From: Polycyclovorans sp002706265
Lineage (GTDB): Bacteria > Pseudomonadota > Gammaproteobacteria > Nevskiales > Nevskiaceae
Assembly: GCA_963973915.1 (NCBI GenBank)
Contig: CAXBBM010000012.1
Span: 31,828 to 95,827 of the forward strand
Direction: 5' to 3'
DNA length: 64,000 bases
Below the pieces are notes generated by a model. That model saw only the letters and a list, made by a program, of their open reading frames with translations, searched no databases and was not told where the DNA came from. Position numbers and translations under genes: made by a program. Below, piece after piece: positions 8,581 to 16,300 of this stretch. Each line of letters begins with the position of its first letter. The stretch's first letter is position 1.

Positions 8581-9471
8581 ATGACCGACCCCAACGCCTA
8601 CGTGCCCCCCAAGATCTGGACCTGGGAACAGGGCAACGGCGGGCAGTTTGCCAACATCAACCGCCCCGTCGCCGGCCCCACGCATGACAAGGCCCTGCCG
8701 GTGGGCAAGCATCCGCTGCAGCTGTATTCACTGGCCACCCCCAATGGGGTGAAGGTGACGGTGATGCTTGAAGAACTGCTGGCGCTGGGCCGCGAGGGCG
8801 CGGAGTACGACGCCTGGTTGATCAAGATCAACGAAGGTGAGCAGTTTTCCAGCGGCTATGTGCAGATCAATCCCAATTCGAAGATTCCGGTGATGGTCGA
8901 TCACGGCACGTCGCCGTCACCGACGCGGGTGTTCGAATCGGGCGCCATCCTGCTTTATCTTGCCGAGAAATTCGGCGCCTTCTTGCCCAAGGACCCGGCC
9001 GGCCGTACCGAGGCGCTGAACTGGCTGTTCTGGCAAATGGGCGCGGCGCCCTATCTGGGCGGCGGATTCGGCCACTTCTACGCCTACGCGCCGAGCAAGA
9101 TGGAATACCCCATCAACCGCTTCACGATGGAGGTCAAGCGCCAGCTCGACGTGCTCGACCGTCACCTGGCCGAGCACGAATGGCTGGCCGGCAAGGACTA
9201 CTCGATCGCCGACATGGCGGTGTGGGCGTGGTACGGCGCGCTGGTGCTGGGCAAGCTTTACGACGCCGGAGAATTTCTGCAGGTGCAGACCTACACCCAA
9301 GTGTTGCGCTGGGCCCGGCAGATCGCCGACCGGCCCGCAGTGAAGCGCGGCCTCATGGTCAATCGGGCCTGGGGCGAGCCCTCCGGCCAACTGCTGGAAC
9401 GCCACGACGCCAGCGATTTCGACCTGCGCACCCAGGACAAGCTGCTCGCGTCCACGCCCGCGTCTTCTTAG
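8581..9471 (+). CDS. yghU: Glutathione-dependent disulfide-bond oxidoreductase
   Basis: A 296-aa glutathione S-transferase-fold protein of the YghU/Ure2p-like group, which reduces disulfides with glutathione. It starts MTDPNAYVPPKIWTWEQGNG and contains FANINRPVAGPTHDK, then the thioredoxin-like domain (LYSLATPNGVKVTVMLEEL, NPNSKIPVMVDH, FESGAILLYLAEKFG). The helical domain follows, with WQMGAAPYLGGGFGHFY and the N-capping motif KDYSIADMAVW. Length matches E. coli YghU. A ribosome site (GGAG) precedes the ATG. The gene stands alone between two leftward genes. Confidence 0.92.
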   Translation: MTDPNAYVPPKIWTWEQGNGGQFANINRPVAGPTHDKALPVGKHPLQLYSLATPNGVKVTVMLEELLALGREGAEYDAWLIKINEGEQFSSGYVQINPNSKIPVMVDHGTSPSPTRVFESGAILLYLAEKFGAFLPKDPAGRTEALNWLFWQMGAAPYLGGGFGHFYAYAPSKMEYPINRFTMEVKRQLDVLDRHLAEHEWLAGKDYSIADMAVWAWYGALVLGKLYDAGEFLQVQTYTQVLRWARQIADRPAVKRGLMVNRAWGEPSGQLLERHDASDFDLRTQDKLLASTPASS

Positions 9472-9527
9472 CGGGCCAGGGGCCGCCGCTCCTGCGTCGC
9501 CCCGACTCGGTGCCTGCGGCGCGGGGC

Positions 9528-9872
9528 TCAGGGCAGCGTGCCGGTGTCGGCCTGCTCGGTCTCGGCCGCCGGCTGCACCACCCACTCCGGCGCTTCGAAC
9601 TCGCCGATCAGGGTGATCTCACAGGTCTTGGCATGCTTGGCCAGAATGGCGCGCACCGTGGCATCGCGGTCGTCATCCTTGGCGTCGCGGTCGGCCTTGG
9701 AGCGCCAGTGGGCAATGGCCAGCAGGGTGTCGTCGCTGCCGATCTTGCGGTGCAGTTCGGTGCCCAGAGCGCCGGGGGTCTGCTGAATGATGCGGCTGGC
9801 CTCGATCCAGCCGGCGGCGTACTCGTCGACGGTGTAGGGCGGAATCACGCGGACTTGAAAGATGTATTTCAT
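9528..9872 (-). CDS. ABM/dimeric alpha-beta barrel-like small protein
   Basis: A 114-aa protein starting MKYIFQVRVIPPYTVDEY, with AGGAG upstream of the ATG at 9872. A beta strand is followed by helices and by ALGTELHRKIGSDDTLLAIAHW. That layout matches antibiotic-biosynthesis-monooxygenase/EthD-like ferredoxin folds, in which ELH...LLAIAHWRS is a common core. Such proteins are often heme- or quinone-handling enzymes, but no catalytic residue can be assigned. It is divergent from the dehalogenase-like gene with a 103-bp shared promoter gap. Confidence 0.65.
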   Translation of the reverse strand: MKYIFQVRVIPPYTVDEYAAGWIEASRIIQQTPGALGTELHRKIGSDDTLLAIAHWRSKADRDAKDDDRDATVRAILAKHAKTCEITLIGEFEAPEWVVQPAAETEQADTGTLP

Positions 9873-9975
9873 CTCGTCGGGGCTCCTTGGATGTGGGCAC
9901 CGCCCCAGCATGCCCGACTTGGCACCAACCGGCAGGCGGCTATGCTGAGGCGCCCGATCATCCGGAGCGCCGTAC

Positions 9976-11031
9976 ATGCCGAACCTGACGATACCGACCA
10001 ACAGCCCGATGACCCGCGTGCCGGCCGACTATTGCCCTGCCGGCAGCGCGCGGCACTACACGCTGGAAGACGGGCCCAATGCCGGCAAGACGATGTTCTA
10101 TTACGACTTTACAGTCGGTGAGGGCAGGCCTCAGGCCACGGTGCTGCTGGTGCACGGATTCCCTGAGTGCAGTTACACCTACCGGCATGTGCGCGATCGC
10201 CTGATCGCCACCGGCGCCCGCTGCCGCATCGTCGCCATGGACCACATCGGCTTCGGTCTGTCGGATCAGGCCAGCTTCGAGATGGTCGACATGCATCACG
10301 CCGATCACCTGCGGCAACTGGTGCAGCACCTCGACCTGAAGAACATCACGATGCTGGTCCACGACTGGGGCGGGCCGATCGGCATCGGCGCGTTGATCGA
10401 TGAACCGGAGCGCCTGGCCAATCTGCTGGTGATGAACAGCACGGTATTCCCCATGCCCAGTGAGGGCTACACCTACGCCAATTATCCGTTTCGCCTTCTG
10501 CCGTGGTGCCGCACCGCTGACCTGATCCCCGCTCATTTGTGGGGCGCCGTGGCCGCTTACGTGGTGTCGCACGCGTCGCCTCAGTCGTTCTGGAGGTTCA
10601 ATGCCGGGGTGATGAACACCATCGCCCGCTATTACAGCGGTGCCCTGACGCGCGACATGGACACGCCGGAGTCGGTGTGGTGCGCGCAGTTCGGCAGCCG
10701 CATCAACGCCCTGAGCGCGCAGCGCAACGTGCGCCACACGCGCCACTGGGGTCACGGCTATCGCTACACGGTGCCCGGCATGGGCGAACAGGACACCGGC
10801 CCGTTCTACCGGCACCTGCAGGCACGCATCGGAACGGTGTGGCAGCACATCGGCGCCGCCGGCTATTTTGGCGGCTGGGATGCCTGCGGCAAGGACGCCG
10901 TGGTGGCCCAATGGCACGCGGCGCTGCCGCAGATGCGGGCCAACACCCATCGCTACCCCGAGGTCGGCCATTTCGTCGAGGAATACAAAGGCGCCGAGAT
11001 TGCCGACGGGGTGCGCGCCCTGATCGGTTGA
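9976..11031 (+). CDS. Haloalkane dehalogenase/epoxide hydrolase-like alpha/beta hydrolase
   Basis: A 351-aa alpha/beta hydrolase. The oxyanion motif is LLVHGFPECSYTYRHV and the nucleophile elbow reads MLVHDWGGPIGIGAL. The nucleophile is therefore aspartate, as in haloalkane dehalogenases and soluble epoxide hydrolases, and not serine. A helical cap follows. The catalytic His is probably in RYPEVGHFVEEYKG near the end. Which of the two activities it has cannot be decided from the elbow alone. A GGAG ribosome site precedes the ATG. It is a single gene, divergent from the ABM-like gene. Confidence 0.82.
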   Translation: MPNLTIPTNSPMTRVPADYCPAGSARHYTLEDGPNAGKTMFYYDFTVGEGRPQATVLLVHGFPECSYTYRHVRDRLIATGARCRIVAMDHIGFGLSDQASFEMVDMHHADHLRQLVQHLDLKNITMLVHDWGGPIGIGALIDEPERLANLLVMNSTVFPMPSEGYTYANYPFRLLPWCRTADLIPAHLWGAVAAYVVSHASPQSFWRFNAGVMNTIARYYSGALTRDMDTPESVWCAQFGSRINALSAQRNVRHTRHWGHGYRYTVPGMGEQDTGPFYRHLQARIGTVWQHIGAAGYFGGWDACGKDAVVAQWHAALPQMRANTHRYPEVGHFVEEYKGAEIADGVRALIG

Positions 11032-11112
11032 ATCGCCGGGTGTCGATGCGGGTATTCCCCTTGGCCTAAACTTTGCGCTCATCCGCAGCACAACCAGCAC
11101 TCGAGGACGGCA

Positions 11113-11880
11113 ATGACCAAGCGCGTGGTGTTCAACCAGAAGGGCGGGGTCGGCAAGACCACCATTGTCTGCAACCTTGCCGCCATTGCCGCCAGTCAGG
11201 GCCTGCGAACGCTGGTGATCGACCTCGACACCCAGGGTAACGCCACCCAGTACCTCACCGGCAGTGACCTGATCTCGCCCGACCGGACCATCGCCGACTT
11301 CTTTGATTCCACCCTGGGCTTCTCGCTGCAATCCCCGGCCTTCGCCGGCTTTGCCACGCCCACGCCCTTCGACAACCTCGATGTGGTGGCCGCCAGCCCG
11401 CGCCTCGAAGAGCTGATCGTCAAGCTCGAAGCCAAGCAGAAAATCTACAAGTTTCGCGACGCCCTGCGGAAGCTGCGCGGCTATGACGCGATTTTCATCG
11501 ACACGCCGCCGGCCCTCAACTTTTACAGCCGATCGGCGCTGATCGCTGCAGATCGCGTGCTGATTCCGTTCGATTGCGACGAGTTTGCGCGGCAGGCGCT
11601 GTACACCCTGCTCGAAAACCTGCACGAGATTCGCGCCGACCACAACGAAGATCTGGCCATCGAGGGCATCGTGGTCAACCAGTTCCAAAGCCGCTCCAAG
11701 CTGCCCACGCGGCTGGTCGAAGAACTGCGCGCCGAAGGCCACCCGGTGCTGGAGCAGACGCTGGGCAGCTCGGTGAAGGTCAAGGAGTCGCACGAGGCGC
11801 ACGTGCCGCTGATCTGGCACGACGGCAATCACCGCATCACCCAGGATTACGTGGCGCTGTTCAACGCGCTTGAGCGCTAG
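11113..11880 (+). CDS. ParA-family ATPase (orphan)
   Basis: A 255-aa MinD/ParA-type P-loop ATPase. The deviant Walker A is FNQKGGVGKTT near residue 8, with VIDLDTQGNATQYL as the A' strand, and AIFIDTPPALNFYSR as Walker B. These proteins dimerise on ATP and organise plasmids, chromosomes or large complexes on the nucleoid. No parB-like gene or obvious centromere repeat lies nearby, so the cargo is unknown. GAGG precedes the ATG. The downstream neighbour on the opposite strand is a broken antitoxin gene, which may hint at an old plasmid-derived segment. Confidence 0.88.
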   Translation: MTKRVVFNQKGGVGKTTIVCNLAAIAASQGLRTLVIDLDTQGNATQYLTGSDLISPDRTIADFFDSTLGFSLQSPAFAGFATPTPFDNLDVVAASPRLEELIVKLEAKQKIYKFRDALRKLRGYDAIFIDTPPALNFYSRSALIAADRVLIPFDCDEFARQALYTLLENLHEIRADHNEDLAIEGIVVNQFQSRSKLPTRLVEELRAEGHPVLEQTLGSSVKVKESHEAHVPLIWHDGNHRITQDYVALFNALER

Positions 11881-12074
11881 CGCGTCGGGGCATTCATTGG
11901 GCTGAACCGCCAAGGGGTCACCGTACGGCCCGTCACCGACATGCCCGCGGGCAGGGCCTCAAGGCCGCCGCCGCGTGGTTTTGGGTCAGGCTGCAGGTGC
12001 CCCTGCAGCGGTGGGCATCAGGCTTTGCTTTTCCACGCAGCGAAGAACCTGCCCCGGGTAGCGTTGCCAATCCA

Positions 12075-12439
12075 TCAGACCTTCGCGCGGGCCGCGTCAC
12101 GGTACTGCACGGTCTGGGCCAGCCCGGAAACCGTTTTCATCAGCCCCTTGGGGACGCCCTGAAGCCCGCGGTTCTCGGTCTCGATCCAGTGCGACATGTT
12201 GGCCGTGTCCTGCCCCATGGTTGCGACCAGAGAACGCGTCGCCCGCAGCAAAAGCAGGCACAACTCCAGCTGCTTCCCCGTCAAGGCCACGTTCTTGCGC
12301 GAGAACACCTCACGGCGCACGCCGATGATCTCGCCCGGATCCTGATGGGTCAGCCCCAGATTCACCGCAGCACGCCGGGTCGCTTCCTGAAGAATGCGCG
12401 GGTCATCGGCGGAGGCGGGGTCAACGCGACGTGGGGCAT
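12075..12439 (-). pseudogene. Xre/MbcA/ParS-type antitoxin, frameshifted
   Basis: Two reading frames together make a complete antitoxin of the Xre/MbcA/ParS toxin-binding family. The N-terminus MPHVALTP begins at ATG 12439, with AGGA 7 bp upstream. The rest (ASADDPRILQEATRRAAVNL, an HTH-like EIIGVRREVFSRKN, then WIETENRGLQGVPKGLMKTV and the family's closing V-Y-A pattern) lies in another frame. One extra C in the four-C run at 12417-12420 (GGGG on the plus strand) would join them into a protein of about 121 aa. No RES or other toxin gene lies beside it. It is therefore a probable pseudogene or a sequencing error. If the frame is truly broken, an in-frame GTG at 12491 is the only other start with any appeal. 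Confidence 0.7.
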
Positions 12440-12608
12440 TGGCACATCCTGGATTGAGCGGCGGCTGCCAGATCGACGGCCGGCGCCACACGCGGATCGT
12501 CGCCTGTGCCAGTGCCCGTTCTGAATGCGCGCGTGGCGGCAGGGCAGGCCATCGGAAAGGCGGATGGTGGAGGTCAGCACGTGGCCTGCCGGCCGATGCG
12601 CGCGGCAA

Positions 12609-14828
12609 TCAGCCGGGGGACGGCGGTTGAAAGTCGAAGCGCAGGCCGACGAACAGCGAGCGACCCGGCTGCGGGGCCACATCCTTGAGGAACGAGGTGG
12701 CCAAGCGCTGCGTCTCGTCCAGCAGGTTGCGGCCTTGCAGATAGACCGTGGCCGAACCGGCCAGGCCAACATGCAGGCGGTAGTGCAGGTCGGCGCTGAG
12801 CAGGTCATGGCCCGGCGTGTGGGTTTCCAGCGGCGCCAGACGGTCCTGCGCGAACACCCGGGTGTACCCGAGGCTGCCGCTGAGCCTTTGATAACGCGCG
12901 TCGGCGGTCATGCCGAAACGCTTGGGGGTGATGCGCGGCAGGTTCTGGCTGCCGTCGCCCTGCAGCTTGCCGCGTACGGTGTCGGCAAAACCGCGCAGGC
13001 TGAGCCGCAGCGGCCCCTGGTCGATGACGCGGAAGCGTGATGACAGCTCGGCGCCGTAGAACTCGGCGTTGCGCTGGGCCATGTCGAGCAGCAGCAGTTC
13101 GCCGTCGGGATCGAGGATGCCGGCGTCATTCACACGGTCGGCGACGCGGTCCGAGGTGGGCGCGCCGCTGCCGTCGGCATTGAGGCCCAGGTCCACTTCC
13201 CGCAGGAAGATGTAGTCATTGATGCGGTTGTAGAACACCCCGGCGTCCCAGGTCCAGCGGCCCTGATCCAGCGCCAGACTCACATCGAGGTTGTTCGCCG
13301 TTTCCGGGTCCAGGTTGTGGTTGCCGCGCTCGAAGGCCCGCGTTGCCAGATGCGGGCCGAAGGCGTAGAGCGCTTCGGCGGCCGGCGCGCGCTGCGCCCG
13401 CTGGGCATTGAGTCTCAGGTGCAGGTGCTCGGCCAGCAGCAGGTTGACGCCGGCCGACAGGCTGACCGGGGTGAAGTCCCGGTTGGGGTTGCCGCCGTCC
13501 TGCGGCTGGTGGCGAATGCGATCGACACGGGCGCCCAGTTCGAGGCGGTGCGCGCCCACGTCGCGTCCCTCCACCCAGAACAGGCCGACGCCGCGCGTGT
13601 CCACCGGCGGAACGAAGGCTTCGTCACCCACCGCTTCGAAGGCGCGGTCGCTCACCTGCAGGCCGACCACCCCGGCCCAGCCAGCGACCGGCAGATGGGC
13701 CAGTTCAACCCGCCCCTCGTGCTCCTGCACGTCGAAGGTGGTGCCGATGCCGCCGTCCGGCTCCACCTCCTGATGCCGGTAGTCGTTGAGGCCGATCCGC
13801 GTTTCCAGGCGTTCAAAGCCGGGCAACGGATCGTGCAGCATGCCGCGCAGATCGACGCGGGTCTGCTCAAGCTGAATGCGCACGCCCTCGTCGCCGTGTT
13901 CGGCCTCCGTCGCCGGCTCAGCCTCGGCTTCAGGGTCATGCGCATGGGCACTGCCGGGGATGCCGTAGTCGGTTTCAAAGCGGCTGATCACCCCACCCAA
14001 CGACCCGTGACGGCCGACCCAGGTCAATCCGCCGCTGTAGCTTTCGGAGCTCAGTGCGCTGTTCTCCAGCACGTTGCGATGCCCGGCCGCGTCGGGCGCG
14101 GGTTTACCGCCGTCCGCAGCGACGCGGGTGGCGTCGCCGGGGATCTCGAAGTCGTTGGCATCGCGCCGCGCATAGTTGCCGCCAAACTGGAGTGGACCCA
14201 CGCCATAGCGGGCGCGGAATGCGGTGTTGGTTTCATGGCCGTTGTCGCCATACGACCCATCGCCTTTGAGGCGAAAGCCCGGCGTGACGGTGTCGGGCAG
14301 GCGGTCGTCGATCACGTTGACCACCCCGGCCGACGCCGCGCCGCCGTAGATGAGGGTGGCGGGGCCCTTGATGATTTCCACCCGATCGGCGTTGAGGGGA
14401 TCGACGGCCACGGCGTGATCGGGGCTGATCGAGGACGCATCCATGGTGCTGATGCCATTGTCGAGCACCTGCACGCGCGGCCCACCCTGGCCGCGAATGA
14501 TCGGACGCCCGGCGCCGGGGCCGAAGCTGCCGTTGGCGATGCCGGGGCGATGCTCCAGCACTTCGCCCAGGGTGCCGCGGCGTCGGCTTTCAAGTTCGTC
14601 GCCGGTCACGATATCGACCGGATGCACCAGTTCATCGGCGGATTGGCGGAACAGGCCGGTGCGCACGGTGATGGTGGGCAGTCGCGCTGTCTCGTCGGTG
14701 GCGGCAGGGGCGCTTGCGGCCACGGGTTCGGTGGTGGGTTCGGCAGGCGTATCGGCCATGACCGCCGGGGGCAGGCATGTCGCAGCCAGCGCCAACAGCG
14801 TCAGGCGCGCGGAGGGGAAACGCTTCAT
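12609..14828 (-). CDS. TonB-dependent outer-membrane receptor, ZnuD-like
   Basis: A 739-aa outer-membrane receptor: signal peptide (LTLLALAATCL...AVMA), an N-terminal plug with LPTITVRTGLFRQSADELV, GEVLEHRPGIANGSFGPG, PIIRGQGGPRVQVLDNG and RVEIIKGPATLIYGG, then a 22-strand-type barrel ending in LRFDF. A loop at about residues 294-315 is rich in His, Asp and Glu (AHAHDPEAEAE...HGDEG), as in zinc receptors of the ZnuD type. Upstream in the same direction lie a DUF2946 gene and a Zur-like box, which supports zinc-regulated metal uptake. The ATG at 14828 has GAGG 8 bp upstream. The zinc specificity is inference. Confidence 0.85.
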   Translation of the reverse strand: MKRFPSARLTLLALAATCLPPAVMADTPAEPTTEPVAASAPAATDETARLPTITVRTGLFRQSADELVHPVDIVTGDELESRRRGTLGEVLEHRPGIANGSFGPGAGRPIIRGQGGPRVQVLDNGISTMDASSISPDHAVAVDPLNADRVEIIKGPATLIYGGAASAGVVNVIDDRLPDTVTPGFRLKGDGSYGDNGHETNTAFRARYGVGPLQFGGNYARRDANDFEIPGDATRVAADGGKPAPDAAGHRNVLENSALSSESYSGGLTWVGRHGSLGGVISRFETDYGIPGSAHAHDPEAEAEPATEAEHGDEGVRIQLEQTRVDLRGMLHDPLPGFERLETRIGLNDYRHQEVEPDGGIGTTFDVQEHEGRVELAHLPVAGWAGVVGLQVSDRAFEAVGDEAFVPPVDTRGVGLFWVEGRDVGAHRLELGARVDRIRHQPQDGGNPNRDFTPVSLSAGVNLLLAEHLHLRLNAQRAQRAPAAEALYAFGPHLATRAFERGNHNLDPETANNLDVSLALDQGRWTWDAGVFYNRINDYIFLREVDLGLNADGSGAPTSDRVADRVNDAGILDPDGELLLLDMAQRNAEFYGAELSSRFRVIDQGPLRLSLRGFADTVRGKLQGDGSQNLPRITPKRFGMTADARYQRLSGSLGYTRVFAQDRLAPLETHTPGHDLLSADLHYRLHVGLAGSATVYLQGRNLLDETQRLATSFLKDVAPQPGRSLFVGLRFDFQPPSPG

Positions 14829-14909
14829 CAACACATCCTCAACAGATCAGGCAAACGCGTGCGATGCCCGGAGGCGGGCACCGCTCAGGTACGGGCGAGG
14901 CGGCGGCGC

Positions 14910-15206
14910 TCAGGCCGCGCCCGCAGGCGGACCGCGAATGGCAGGTTCAGGGGAAACGGTCGAGGGTGTTGATCGGGCCGCGACCGGGGTCCGGTCACCG
15001 GCCGTGACCCCGCGGCCGGGCAGCGCGACGGCCGCCGGGGGAAGGCTGTCGCCCGATTTGAGCGCGCCCAGGCACAGCGCACAGTCCGCGCCATGGTCAA
15101 GCGATGCGCTTGGGTGCTCGGCCGCGTGCACCACGGCCAGCCATTGGCCCAGCAGCAGTACCAGGGCCAGCAACACGGTCGGGGGTGGGCGGATGAGGCG
15201 GGGCAT
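14910..15206 (-). CDS. DUF2946-like small exported protein
   Basis: A 98-aa protein with an N-terminal signal or anchor (PTVLLALVLLLGQWLAVVHA) and a following His/Cys patch (HPSASLDHGADCALCLG) containing CxxC. The remainder is Pro/Ala-rich and low in complexity. Proteins of this kind (DUF2946) often sit directly upstream of TonB receptors for zinc or copper. Here the receptor begins about 80 bp downstream on the same strand. A metal-binding or metal-sensing accessory role is likely but unproven. The ATG at 15206 is chosen because the signal peptide starts there. Confidence 0.65.
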   Translation of the reverse strand: MPRLIRPPPTVLLALVLLLGQWLAVVHAAEHPSASLDHGADCALCLGALKSGDSLPPAAVALPGRGVTAGDRTPVAARSTPSTVSPEPAIRGPPAGAA

Positions 15207-15223
15207 GCCGGTGACATTAGCAT

Positions 15224-15238
15224 TGTTATAACGTAACA
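15224..15238. promoter_or_regulatory. Zur-box-like palindrome
   Basis: TGTTATAACGTAACA matches 13 of 15 positions of the gammaproteobacterial Zur core (TGTTATA-W-TATAACA). It lies 17 bp upstream of the DUF2946 start and so in front of the whole DUF2946-TonB receptor unit. It stands out as an AT-rich island in GC-rich sequence. Binding by Zur is inferred from this match and from the genes behind it. Confidence 0.6.
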
Positions 15239-15364
15239 ACAATATCAGTACATCCGCATCAGATCGGCGGCCGCCTGTCGTCGCCGGCACGGCGCGAGTT
15301 GATGTTGGCTGCAGATTCGGCACACTGCCGCCCCAACGCGCGTCAGCGCATTTCGGATCGTGTC

Positions 15365-16165
15365 ATGCGGCTCAACAAATTCATCAGTGAAACCGGCATC
15401 TGCTCGCGGCGCGGCGCCGATGCCTGGATCGAGGCCGGGCGGGTCGAGGTCAACGGTGCCGTCGCCACCCTGGGCACGCAGGTCGAGGCCGGTGACGACG
15501 TGCGGGTCGACGGCAACCCCATCGGCACCGCGAAAAAAGACGTGTGCATTGCCTTTCACAAGCCGGTGGGCATCACCTGTACCACCGAGCGCCACGTGCG
15601 CGGCAACATCATCGACTTCATCAACCATCCGCAGCGCATCTTCCCCATCGGGCGGCTCGACAAGGACTCCGAAGGGCTGATCCTGCTGACCAACAACGGC
15701 GACATCGTCAATCCCATCCTGCGCAGCGAGAATGGCCACGAGAAGGAATACATCGTCACCGTCGACAAGCCCGTGACCGACGATTTTCTGCGCGGCATGG
15801 CCAGCGGCGTGGCGATACTCGACACCGTGACCCAGCCCTGCGACGTGACGCGGGTCGACCGGACCATCTTCCGCATCGTGCTCACCCAGGGGCTGAACCG
15901 GCAGATTCGCCGCATGTGCGACACCTTTGGCTATGTCGTTCGCCGGCTGCAACGGGTGCGCATCGTCAACATCCGGCTCGACGGCCTTGCCCGTGGCCAG
16001 TGGCGCGACCTGACGGCCGACGAGCTGGCCGGATTGCTGGCCAGCCCGCCCACCCCCGCACCCGCCCAGATTGAGGCCGCGCCGGCGCCGGCGCCGGCGC
16101 CGGTGGCCAGCGCGCCGGCCAAGGCCAACCCCTGGCATCAATCCAGCCTGGTGAAACCGCGGTGA
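15365..16165 (+). CDS. rluF: 23S rRNA pseudouridine(2604) synthase, RluF type
   Basis: A 266-aa RsuA-family pseudouridine synthase. It opens with an S4 RNA-binding domain (MRLNKFISETGICSRRGAD). The catalytic loop is IFPIGRLDKDSEGLILLTNN with the conserved Asp. LTQGLNRQIRRMCDTFGYVV is the RluF-like motif near the end of the domain, and the protein resembles RluF more than RsuA or RluB. The C-terminal tail is an Ala/Pro low-complexity stretch encoded by a GC hexamer repeat. It is divergent from the Zur-box promoter by about 125 bp. Confidence 0.88.
   Translation: MRLNKFISETGICSRRGADAWIEAGRVEVNGAVATLGTQVEAGDDVRVDGNPIGTAKKDVCIAFHKPVGITCTTERHVRGNIIDFINHPQRIFPIGRLDKDSEGLILLTNNGDIVNPILRSENGHEKEYIVTVDKPVTDDFLRGMASGVAILDTVTQPCDVTRVDRTIFRIVLTQGLNRQIRRMCDTFGYVVRRLQRVRIVNIRLDGLARGQWRDLTADELAGLLASPPTPAPAQIEAAPAPAPAPVASAPAKANPWHQSSLVKPR
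16079..16102. repeat. GCGCCG hexamer repeat, 4 units
   Basis: Four exact tandem copies of GCGCCG lie inside the 3' end of rluF and encode an Ala-Pro run. The unit is 6 bp, so copy-number changes would keep the frame. The array is also self-complementary and could slip or form hairpins. Confidence 0.85.
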
Positions 16166-16300
16166 CACCCGAGGGCGCCGTGCGGTCTTGCGTCGAGATT
16201 CGTCTGGCCCGCGCCCGGCCGGGCGCAGCCGCGTTGACACAGAATTGTCGCGGTCGCCGCATACGCTCCTGCGTCTTGAGATCAGCGGGGACGCGGCAAC

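Noticed and set aside
9958..11913. A 651-codon leftward open frame opposite the dehalogenase-like and ParA genes
   Set aside because: It is antisense to two well-supported genes, with the composition expected of the complement of GC-rich coding DNA and no family resemblance.
12075..12608. Reading the antitoxin from a TTG at 12608
   Set aside because: The added N-terminus is Pro/Arg/His-rich noise, and the ATG at 12439 with a ribosome site plus a one-base frameshift gives the family's normal start.
13317..14972. A 551-codon rightward open frame opposite the TonB receptor
   Set aside because: It mirrors the receptor frame. The receptor has complete plug and barrel motifs, while the opposite frame has none.
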